Source: a virus. From it: a DNA stretch of 24,719 bases. Below, piece by piece: positions 14,145-20,771 of this stretch; the first letter of the stretch is position 1; each line of letters opens with the position of its first letter. The notes beneath the pieces are model-generated. The model did no database searches and was not told the DNA's origin. It saw only the letters and a list, made by a program, of their open reading frames with translations. The stretch is taken from positions 1 to 24,719 of IMG/VR virus record IMGVR_UViG_3300006875_000154; one strand, written 5' to 3'. Made by a program: the position numbers and the translations under genes.

Positions 14145-14153
14145 ATAAATATA
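14145..14153 (-). promoter_or_regulatory. Late-promoter-like motif before the gp21 block
   Basis: Coding-strand TATATTTAT in the 51-base gap between the portal stop and ATG 14109. The leader of about 30 bases contains an imperfect TAGTG-AA-CACTA repeat (14126-14137) and the AAGGA ribosome site. Confidence 0.55.
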
Positions 14154-14160
14154 AAAAAAA

Positions 14161-16026
14161 TTATAATTCGTCTAATAAATTGTTTTCATCCAGTAAATTT
14201 GGTTCAATTTCTTCTTTTATGGAAGGTTTCAAACTTTCAGAAATTATTGATTTGGTCTTTACTTTAATACCAGACATACTACCAATTATTTTTTCAACAT
14301 CTTTGTTTTCAAGAGAAAGTGGGGATCCACCTTTATAGTCATGTTTTATTGAACCGTTTGGTTTAAGAGTACGACCAATATCTTTTCTACCAATAGGATC
14401 TCTTCCCATTGGATGTTTGTCTGTTCCATAATTTAGATTCTTAGCAGGTCTACCGGCACCTGGCCAACCACCATCTGGCATTTCCACATCATTTATTACA
14501 GTTGAACCACCACGAACTTGCATACTTGCAATATCATGTGGTGTTCCGAATGATTCCTTAGTTACTGCTGGATCATTACCTTCATTTTCAATTTGTTTTT
14601 GACGGAATGCGTGTTTAATATCTTCAAGGACTTCATTCTTTTCAAACTCAGCCTCGTCTTCGGAAAGATTAAATATATTTGAATAGATATATTTTAACGA
14701 AAATAGTTTCTTTTCTATAAGTGTTCCGGCTAAGTCAACTCTTTCTTTCATAAGAGCAACTTTTTCTTGTTCATAAATAATAGAAGGACCAGTAAGACCA
14801 AGTTCAAAGTTTACCAAATCTGCATTTTCATACCCCTGAGCATACAAATGAACAATTGCAATTTTAGTCAATTCTGATATTACTATTCTTTGGATTCTTT
14901 CAATTGTTCTTGCAAAACGAATATCTAATGCAGCCAATGTTGCTTTACCTTCTGCTCTTTCATCGTAGCCTAAAAATGGCTTTGGTACTTTTAGAGCAGC
15001 AAATATTTTACTTTTAAGATATTCAACATCTTCAATCGCTTGATATTGTAAACCGGCAAGAGTTTCAATCGAAGTACCAGATTGTCCACCACGAACTGGT
15101 AAGTAAAAATCTTCTAAAAGATTTTGCATATTGAATCTAAGATTATAATCACCAGTTTGTTCATTTATAACTGGAGTTTTCTTCATACGATTCATAATAT
15201 TTTGCATATATTGGTCTACTTCTGCCGGTGGTATATTACCAATATCAACCTTGAATATTCTTTTTTCAGGTGCTCTCATAATACGATGTATCAACATCGC
15301 ATCTTCCATGAGAACTAATTGTTTATAAAGTTTACGAGCACCTTCCAACATGGATTTACCATAAGGAAGATAATTGGTATCACCTAATAAACGAAAATGA
15401 GCAATTTCATAATTTTGAAATTCACCCTTTCCAAGTGGACCTTCATAGATAAATTTAGTCATGTAAATATGTTCTGGATCAGTTCCTTCTTCTCTTTGCA
15501 TTTCATACGGTGAAAATGGAACAACATTGGTAACACCAAGTTCATCCTTCACATCAAGATACAAATAAAAGTCACCGTATTTACATAGGTTACGAATCCA
15601 AGGCCATAAATTATATTCTATATTAATAATATCATAAAACAGATTTTTAAGTATTTTACGAATATTATCATTATCAGTTTTAATAGTTAAAACATCACCT
15701 TGATCATTTTTTAAGGTACTTTCATCTGAGTAAATATCCAATGCAGAAGAAATGATTGCATCGGTATCCATTGCCTCATAATCGGTGTATAAATCTATTT
15801 TTGTTGCTGAGAATGAATTATATTGATTGTATACTGATATTGGGGTTCCACGAGTTCCATGTAGGCGACCATATCTATCGATAACTTTTGAAGTGTGTGG
15901 ATTACCATCTGCTTGATAACGAGCGGTATCCACTACTCTTAGTTTTTTACCACCAACATTTCTTACAACAACATTCGTGGAAAAGAGAGTTTTCAATCTG
16001 TCAAATAATGATTTACTCTGAGCCAT
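14161..16026 (-). CDS. 20: Portal vertex protein, T4 gp20-like
   Basis: 621 residues (T4 gp20 has 524). Family features include the N-terminal SLFDRLKTLFS, YTDYEAMDTDAIISSALDIY (about 76-95), a beta-rich wing, EDAMLIHRIMRAPEKRIFKVD followed by PPAEVDQYMQNIMNRMK (the clip/stem approach), VRGGQSGTSIETLAG, and LKVPKPFLGYDERAEGKATL followed by DIRFARTIERIQR. The protein forms the 12-fold ring through which DNA is packaged and on which the prohead core starts. The last 120 residues, a polar Gly/Pro-rich tail ending in acidic LLDE repeats, extend beyond the T4 length; ISE|S near the end is a possible gp21 site. ATG 16026 has TAGGTG ahead. Confidence 0.95.
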   Translation of the reverse strand: MAQSKSLFDRLKTLFSTNVVVRNVGGKKLRVVDTARYQADGNPHTSKVIDRYGRLHGTRGTPISVYNQYNSFSATKIDLYTDYEAMDTDAIISSALDIYSDESTLKNDQGDVLTIKTDNDNIRKILKNLFYDIINIEYNLWPWIRNLCKYGDFYLYLDVKDELGVTNVVPFSPYEMQREEGTDPEHIYMTKFIYEGPLGKGEFQNYEIAHFRLLGDTNYLPYGKSMLEGARKLYKQLVLMEDAMLIHRIMRAPEKRIFKVDIGNIPPAEVDQYMQNIMNRMKKTPVINEQTGDYNLRFNMQNLLEDFYLPVRGGQSGTSIETLAGLQYQAIEDVEYLKSKIFAALKVPKPFLGYDERAEGKATLAALDIRFARTIERIQRIVISELTKIAIVHLYAQGYENADLVNFELGLTGPSIIYEQEKVALMKERVDLAGTLIEKKLFSLKYIYSNIFNLSEDEAEFEKNEVLEDIKHAFRQKQIENEGNDPAVTKESFGTPHDIASMQVRGGSTVINDVEMPDGGWPGAGRPAKNLNYGTDKHPMGRDPIGRKDIGRTLKPNGSIKHDYKGGSPLSLENKDVEKIIGSMSGIKVKTKSIISESLKPSIKEEIEPNLLDENNLLDEL

Positions 16027-16059
16027 GCATCACCTATTATTAAGTATTATTATATTGAT

Positions 16060-16068
16060 ATAAATATG
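16060..16068 (-). promoter_or_regulatory. Late-promoter-like motif before the portal gene, within an inverted repeat
   Basis: Coding-strand CATATTTAT lies in the gap between terminase and portal. It is framed by TTGATA / TATCAA arms, so the motif sits in the loop of a 6-bp inverted repeat, which could be an operator or chance in AT-rich DNA. Confidence 0.5.
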
Positions 16069-16073
16069 TATCA

Positions 16074-16094
16074 AAAATAGTTAAACACTATTTT
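16074..16094 (-). terminator. Weak hairpin at the terminase stop codon
   Basis: An 8-bp AT-rich stem AAAATAGT / ACTATTTT with a 5-base loop includes the terminase TAG stop codon. Only TTTTTGATAC follows on the minus strand. The stem has few G-C pairs, so at best it is a partial terminator; read-through into the portal gene is likely. Confidence 0.35.
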
Positions 16095-17680
16095 ATCAAC
16101 CATGTTAAGTCTTCATCTTGTCCATTTACTTTCATATTCCAGCCACTACTGTCATCACCAAATGAATAAGATGGTTTATGTATTGTTGACGACTTTCCTA
16201 AATAATCCAAACTCATTCTTGTTTTTAAAAGACCTTCTTGACGAAGTTTCAGAGCAGTATCTCTCACCCACAAACCTATTGCAAATGACATAACCAAATC
16301 ATCATTGTAACCTGTTTGTGCTTCTGCCTTTGAACCATTCCAAACAAACACATATAATTCTTCTACTAACCGTGAAGATTTTATAATAGGTGCTCTTTCA
16401 CGAAAATATGTTTCCAACTTTGAAATTAAAAGTGGTCTTGTTTTAGCACTTGTAGTGAAACCAGGAACCATTTGAGATTTATCTTTTAAGTCATAACCTT
16501 TTGGAATATGAACGGATGGATCAGTATAACCATCTTCTTTGTATGTATAATAAAGATTCGGATAACCCCTATCAATAATTTGTTGAATTACAGCCCATCC
16601 AATGTTAGCATTTTCAGGAACAAGTAATGCATCATTATATTCTGTTGCAACTGATACTAACATATTTCCATAAGTTTTTGTATCAAGTTTACCTTTATAT
16701 TCAGCAACTTGTTCCATGTTTTCAACATCAAGTACATGAAATGCTGAGTTATCGTTTCCGTCACCACGAGCAACATCTGCTACTACCATATATGTTTTTG
16801 AAGGATCAGGGTAGTCCCATATCCAAAGTGAATCTTCAATACCTCTTCTTTCTTTTGGTTCACATACATAAGTGTCTTCATACCACTTTACAAGTTCACC
16901 ATCAATAACAGCACGACCAGATGAAAGGAAGTTTCCATCACATTCTTGTTTAGCCATGTCAGGACCTAACAGTGCATCTTGTTCATCACGCCATGCTTGA
17001 TCTCGGTCTGGATGAACTTGCCATAATAATTCTATTGGATTGAAACCACTTTCACCTAACTTTGCCTTCACCCATTGTTTGTGATAAAAGTTACCAACAC
17101 CATTTGGAGTAGAGTTGATAATTGCAGTACCACCGGTTGCGAGTGTTTGTTGTGAAGATGCCCATATCTTATCTATGCCATCAATAAATGCAGCTTCATC
17201 TATAATAAGAAGTGAAAGTGCTTCAGAACGAGCGGAGTCAGCGGCAGCAGAAACGGCTTTAATTTGTGAACCGTTCTTAAATCGAAGTGAAAGTTTATTA
17301 TCTTCTTGAACGCCAGTCTTCAACCAACTAGGTAGATTGTCATACATAACACGAACTTTTGTTACCAAGTTTTTTGCAGTTTCTTGTTTCGTAGCAATAA
17401 CAAGAATATTTTTATCATTATTAAATAACATCATCCATAATGAGTATCCAGCAATTAAAGTTGAAATACCCAACTGACGAGATTTTAGGACTATGTTATA
17501 TCGATTATCATTAAATTCTTTTAGAACATCTTCTTGGAATGGATACAATTCAAAAAGTATTTTGCCTCTTTTTGGGTGTTGAATCTTTGCATACCTTTTC
17601 ATAAAATATACGGGATTTGCCGCACATTTGGCATATTCCTCTTTAATGATGTCTTTTAGATTTTTAGTAGATTGACTCAT
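16088..17680 (-). CDS. 17: Large terminase subunit, T4 gp17-like
   Basis: 530 residues from ATG 17680. I chose this start because it overlaps the preceding stop as ATGA; a longer frame opens at 17731 but its extra residues (MVFWWGRNSPRN) are an out-of-frame read of that gene. ATPase motor: SRQLGIS (68-74) as Walker A, LLIIDEAAF (157-165) as Walker B with the catalytic Glu, STPNG (190-194) as the coupling motif. Nuclease: VVADVARG with Asp302, VPEN with Glu356, and GYNDDLVMSFAIG with Asp460/461, matching the three acidic residues of T4 gp17. The enzyme pumps DNA into the prohead and cuts concatemers. No small terminase is recognisable in the window. Confidence 0.96.
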   Translation of the reverse strand: MSQSTKNLKDIIKEEYAKCAANPVYFMKRYAKIQHPKRGKILFELYPFQEDVLKEFNDNRYNIVLKSRQLGISTLIAGYSLWMMLFNNDKNILVIATKQETAKNLVTKVRVMYDNLPSWLKTGVQEDNKLSLRFKNGSQIKAVSAAADSARSEALSLLIIDEAAFIDGIDKIWASSQQTLATGGTAIINSTPNGVGNFYHKQWVKAKLGESGFNPIELLWQVHPDRDQAWRDEQDALLGPDMAKQECDGNFLSSGRAVIDGELVKWYEDTYVCEPKERRGIEDSLWIWDYPDPSKTYMVVADVARGDGNDNSAFHVLDVENMEQVAEYKGKLDTKTYGNMLVSVATEYNDALLVPENANIGWAVIQQIIDRGYPNLYYTYKEDGYTDPSVHIPKGYDLKDKSQMVPGFTTSAKTRPLLISKLETYFRERAPIIKSSRLVEELYVFVWNGSKAEAQTGYNDDLVMSFAIGLWVRDTALKLRQEGLLKTRMSLDYLGKSSTIHKPSYSFGDDSSGWNMKVNGQDEDLTWLIK

Positions 17681-18048
17681 TGTACTGCAAATATTATTCC
17701 TAGGACTGTTCCGACCCCACCAAAAAACCAAAGAAATTTATTGTCATACCAACGAGGTTGTAATTCTTCATTGATTTTTTCCAATTCTGCCTTCTGTTTT
17801 TGACAAGCATCAATTAATGCATTTCTATTACTGAGTTGTCTATTATAGAAATCAACACGAGAATTATACAAATCAATTACGGTATCTTGTACATTTACAA
17901 CTGTTTGTAGATATTCAACGGAATCTCTTAGGAGTTGAATTTTGTTTGCCAATTTAGTTACTTCGGATTTACTAAAACAAACAAGAGAATCTTTTTCAGA
18001 AGCAAATGTAGTGGATGCCATGAAAAGTAATGCGATAATATATTTCAT
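17677..18048 (-). CDS. Envelope coiled-coil protein with signal-like N-terminus and C-terminal TM
   Basis: 123 residues. The N-terminus MKYIIALLFMASTTFASEKD looks like a signal peptide or short anchor. Residues 25-97 form a long heptad-like helix (QLLRDSVEYLQTVVNVQDTV onwards), and a hydrophobic segment FLWFFGGVGTVLGIIFAV (about 104-121) ends the protein. Similar small coiled-coil proteins with a terminal membrane helix are common in phages of Bacteroidetes, usually unnamed. With the next gene upstream it may form a spanin-like pair that bridges the envelope during lysis, a guess from topology only. No lipobox Cys is evident. It overlaps the terminase start by four bases and follows its neighbour by three. 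Confidence 0.55.
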   Translation of the reverse strand: MKYIIALLFMASTTFASEKDSLVCFSKSEVTKLANKIQLLRDSVEYLQTVVNVQDTVIDLYNSRVDFYNRQLSNRNALIDACQKQKAELEKINEELQPRWYDNKFLWFFGGVGTVLGIIFAVQ

Positions 18049-18051
18049 AAC

Positions 18052-18384
18052 TTACTCTTTAATAAAATCTTTAACAAACTTTGTAGCTGAATCTGGATTT
18101 GTAATTTTTCTGTCACGATATATGTAGAATCTTTCTTTTACAATACGGACATTTTCCGATTTCACTTTGATAATGGAATCCAATTCATCTGCTCTTTTTT
18201 TCAAGAAGGTATAGTCATATTGATATTTTTGCACCAATGCCTCTAAACTATCTTTTGTTTTTGTCCATTGTTTAATTTCTGCTTTTGAACTTTGAGTATC
18301 CTTAAACATATAGAACACAAACAGTAAACCACCCAAAGTTGCAATGCCCTTTAGGATCCATTCTATTCTCTTATCAATCTCCAT
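18052..18384 (-). CDS. Membrane-anchored coiled-coil protein, possible inner-membrane spanin
   Basis: 110 residues. One N-terminal membrane helix (WILKGIATLGGLLFVFYMF, about 9-27) is followed by a 75-residue charged helix (KTKDSLEALVQKYQYDYTFL, KKRADELDSIIKVKSENVRI). This is the topology of Rz-type inner-membrane spanins, and the downstream neighbour also has envelope features. No sequence match to named spanins is evident, so the role is inferred from shape and from a holin-like gene 1.5 kb upstream. SD AAAGG precedes ATG 18384. Confidence 0.5.
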   Translation of the reverse strand: MEIDKRIEWILKGIATLGGLLFVFYMFKDTQSSKAEIKQWTKTKDSLEALVQKYQYDYTFLKKRADELDSIIKVKSENVRIVKERFYIYRDRKITNPDSATKFVKDFIKE

Positions 18385-18386
18385 AA

Positions 18387-18731
18387 CTAACCTTTTGTGA
18401 ATGTTGAAACCATTTTTGCCTTACCACGACCAGTTGCACCTTTTTTTCTTTTGCGTGTTACGGCACTTTTCTTTTGTTTTGATGACATACTTGCAGCTTT
18501 ACTTGCAGGTACACATTTTGGGTAAGCTCTCTTTCCACCTTTTCGTGACTTACTTCCAGCGGAAGAACCACAGGCAGGATGACCACCACTTTTATTTTTA
18601 CGAGAAATATCAACCCAACGGTCTTTAAACCAACGAGTCAATCCCCCACTGGGTTTTTTACCTTCAATTAAATATGTTTTTACATATTCACGAATAATCT
18701 TTCTAACCATATTTTCTTGTATTATATTCAT
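18387..18731 (-). CDS. Basic Cys-containing protein, DUF5872-like, with cleavable leader
   Basis: 114 residues from ATG 18731; ATG 18710 (MVRKIIREYV) is also possible, and an upstream ATG at 18737 overlaps the promoter-like motif and is unlikely. The leader MVRKIIREYVKTYLIE ends in LIE|G, an ideal gp21 site. The mature part (GLTRWFKDRWVDISRK, HPACGSSAG, GGKRAYPKCVPASKA, then a Lys/Arg-rich tail) matches what I recall as DUF5872, found in phages and giant viruses. It is very basic, so DNA binding or condensation inside the capsid is plausible. No SD is seen ahead of 18731; the motif ends four bases before that ATG, which suggests a leaderless mRNA. Confidence 0.65.
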   Translation of the reverse strand: MNIIQENMVRKIIREYVKTYLIEGKKPSGGLTRWFKDRWVDISRKNKSGGHPACGSSAGSKSRKGGKRAYPKCVPASKAASMSSKQKKSAVTRKRKKGATGRGKAKMVSTFTKG

Positions 18732-18735
18732 ACAC

Positions 18736-18744
18736 ATAAATATA
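18736..18744 (-). promoter_or_regulatory. Late-promoter-like motif before the DUF5872-like gene
   Basis: Coding-strand TATATTTAT followed by GTGT and then ATG 18731. It heads the block that ends with terminase. The very short spacing argues for a start site at or near the ATG. Confidence 0.5.
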
Positions 18745-18750
18745 GTAATT

Positions 18751-19290
18751 TTAAATTATACTCACCCAAGGAATAGGAACAGGAATAGGTTTTCCTGTTG
18801 CATCTGTTCCCATAACTGTTCCTTGTATAGTAGTTTGATGAGTAACCAATGCCGAACAAAGTACATCCAAAAATCTTTCAGTATATCCTTGTGAAAATGC
18901 TAACCAAATGTGAGTTGCAAGTGGTTCGGGAGCACCAGGAAAAGTAACCTTAGTACCTATTGTTGCAAGAGATAATGCAGGTTTTGGTACTGTTAAATCA
19001 AACTTAGCACCTGCCCAATAACCTATAAAACCAACAGCCATTAATTTTGAAGTAGTTTGTAATATATCACGGGAGGTTACACCTTGATTACTATTAACAG
19101 CGTTTGCTATCGCATCCTGCAAGAATGCCTTTTGACCTTGTATTAATTTTGCACCATATAATGTTTGTGCAAAACCCAATGTTGAATATGAATATGCAGT
19201 TGCTAATAGTTCACCAAATTGATTACCGTCTCTTGTTGTATTTGATTCAAGAGCCGGTCTCATTATTGCCTTAAAAATATCTTTATTCAT
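18751..19290 (-). CDS. Unknown hydrophobic protein between DUF-family genes
   Basis: 179 residues with a helical first part (FGELLATAYSYSTLGFAQTL, LMAVGFIGYWAGAKFDL) and a Pro-rich second part ending PIPVPIPWVSII. The moderately hydrophobic segments are rich in Ala/Gly/Tyr and do not look like clean membrane helices, so it may be a virion structural protein. No motif is recognised. ATG 19290 directly follows the preceding stop; no good SD is visible, so it may rely on translational coupling. It ends 19 bases before the next start, across the promoter-like motif. Confidence 0.5.
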   Translation of the reverse strand: MNKDIFKAIMRPALESNTTRDGNQFGELLATAYSYSTLGFAQTLYGAKLIQGQKAFLQDAIANAVNSNQGVTSRDILQTTSKLMAVGFIGYWAGAKFDLTVPKPALSLATIGTKVTFPGAPEPLATHIWLAFSQGYTERFLDVLCSALVTHQTTIQGTVMGTDATGKPIPVPIPWVSII

Positions 19291-19291
19291 A

Positions 19292-19867
19292 TTATGTTTT
19301 ATCTATTGCACCTTTGCCACTCGACGGCCATCCAAAACGGCAACTCCAATACCTTGCCTTGTGTCTTGGTCCAGGAGAATCACAATGGTGTCTTGCTCTA
19401 AATGATTTTCTTCTTTGAGGGTTACTCTTTTTAATTTTCATTGTTTTCTTACCACCTTCACCTTTGTGACCAAAGTTTACTTTAACAACATTACCGTTTG
19501 GTTTTTTTACATAAACAGAAAACTTTTTAGGACCACCTGGTGTTCTGAATGGTTTACCGAGAGAAACCTTTCTTCCACGATATTCCGCCTCATTCATCAT
19601 GTTTGGTTTATTCTCTTGTAAAGAAAAATGTAGTTCTGTTATTTTACCACAACCATTTGTGGAATATCCTTCAAGTTGGTATGATGGATTATTAACAACT
19701 TCTTTCACATTACGAAATCCACCACCAGCAGCTTTGTATGCCTTTACAAGAGCACCGGATGCATAAGCACTTGGCCACACTTTATATTTTTTCTTTATTC
19801 TTGATTTTACACTTGAATAAAGTTTTTTGTTTGTTGGTACTGCCCTTTCAACTATTATTTGTTTCAT
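19292..19867 (-). CDS. Two-domain phage protein (DUF6321-like C-terminal half)
   Basis: 191 residues. The first half (KLYSSVKSRIKKKYKVWPSA, YASGALVKAYKAAGGGF) is a short Lys/Tyr-rich domain seen at the start of several phage proteins. The second half (LGKPFRTPGGPKKFSVYVKK, then NVVKVNFG, RRKSFRARHHCDSPGP and ARYWSCRFGWPSS) is a conserved phage module I recall as DUF6321; it has His/Cys residues that could bind metal. Function is unknown; such modules occur near packaging and head genes of marine myoviruses. I start at ATG 19867, which overlaps the holin-like gene's stop (TGATG) behind CGGAG. The product is strongly basic. Confidence 0.65.
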   Translation of the reverse strand: MKQIIVERAVPTNKKLYSSVKSRIKKKYKVWPSAYASGALVKAYKAAGGGFRNVKEVVNNPSYQLEGYSTNGCGKITELHFSLQENKPNMMNEAEYRGRKVSLGKPFRTPGGPKKFSVYVKKPNGNVVKVNFGHKGEGGKKTMKIKKSNPQRRKSFRARHHCDSPGPRHKARYWSCRFGWPSSGKGAIDKT

Positions 19868-20157
19868 CAACTTCTCCGATTGTTTTGATCATCAATTGGT
19901 GGTTCTTGATAGTATTCATCTGGAGATACCTTTCTATATGAACTACTAAATCTCTCAGATGCAACAGAAAATAAACCACCAATAACTATGTAAAGAAATC
20001 CGTCAAAAATAAATTGTTCAACTTTTTTATCGTAGAAAATAGATAATGATGCCATTGCAACCATCATAGAAAATGAAAGAAATAACATAACTCGTTTTGA
20101 TGATATACCTCCACCAATACCAACGAATACATTTGATAAAACTTTATTCCCCTTCAT
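19867..20157 (-). CDS. Two-TM membrane protein, holin candidate
   Basis: 96 residues with two membrane helices, about 22-41 (RVMLFLSFSMMVAMASLSIF) and 48-66 (QFIFDGFLYIVIGGLFSVA), joined by a short charged loop (YDKKVE), then a 30-residue polar tail. This is the topology and size of class II holins, which time lysis by opening the inner membrane. No endolysin is recognisable beside it, though two spanin-like genes lie 1.5 kb downstream, so the assignment is from topology only. ATG 20157 lies inside the preceding gene (14-base overlap) with no strong SD. Confidence 0.5.
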   Translation of the reverse strand: MKGNKVLSNVFVGIGGGISSKRVMLFLSFSMMVAMASLSIFYDKKVEQFIFDGFLYIVIGGLFSVASERFSSSYRKVSPDEYYQEPPIDDQNNRRS

Positions 20158-20749
20158 TTTCTAATTTCTCAATAAAATTTTTTTTAAATTCTTCAAACTC
20201 TTTTTCTATTTTTTCCAATAGCTCATCTTTATTGATACTGGTTTTCCATTTTTCAATGTCACCGAAATCATTACTAAATTCCATCCTAGATAACTCATCA
20301 GCTATTAAATTTTTATCTTTCTCTGCTTCTTCTAACCAAGCAATAGCATTTTCTTTTACTTTTCTATTTTCATATTCATCCCATTTACCTTCAAGACGAA
20401 TTTTATGTTCCATATCAACTACACAATCAAAACACATACCATGAATACGCCTCATTTTTTCATCTAATCTTTTTGGCATACCACAAGTACAAGTTTCTTT
20501 TGGACAATTTGTAAATGTATTCAAATACTTATGTAATTCTTGTTGCCAAACTTTACCAAGTTTTACCTTATAGCCATTCTTTTGTTCCCATTCATTTCCA
20601 TCATCATCAAACCATTTATCACCGACTTGACGAATTTCTGTATCTTCTTTGTTTGTGGCATTATAACCAACTTGAACTTTCTGTTGACTATCATGTTCAC
20701 CTGCAAGAAGTTTTTTTACATCCTGCAAACTATCAATTTTTATTTCCAT
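20144..20749 (-). CDS. Conserved phage protein with a four- or five-Cys zinc-ribbon-like cluster
   Basis: 201 residues. A WFDDDGNEWEQKNGYKVKLG segment (46-65) is followed by C82-x4-C87-x-C89 and, after 16 residues, C106-x2-C109 (MCFDC), a spacing suited to a structural zinc site. Residues 110-201 form charged helices ending in a Glu/Lys/Phe-rich coil. I recall similar unnamed proteins in cyanophage and pelagic myovirus genomes. There is no enzyme motif. SD AAAGG precedes ATG 20749. The metal site may mediate protein or nucleic-acid contacts; this is inference. Confidence 0.6.
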   Translation of the reverse strand: MEIKIDSLQDVKKLLAGEHDSQQKVQVGYNATNKEDTEIRQVGDKWFDDDGNEWEQKNGYKVKLGKVWQQELHKYLNTFTNCPKETCTCGMPKRLDEKMRRIHGMCFDCVVDMEHKIRLEGKWDEYENRKVKENAIAWLEEAEKDKNLIADELSRMEFSNDFGDIEKWKTSINKDELLEKIEKEFEEFKKNFIEKLENEGE

Positions 20750-20771
20750 AACATAACCTTTTATTACTTTA

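Noticed and set aside
17681-17731. 17-residue N-terminal extension of terminase
   Set aside because: It only re-reads the end of the preceding gene in another frame. ATG 17680 has the usual ATGA overlap.
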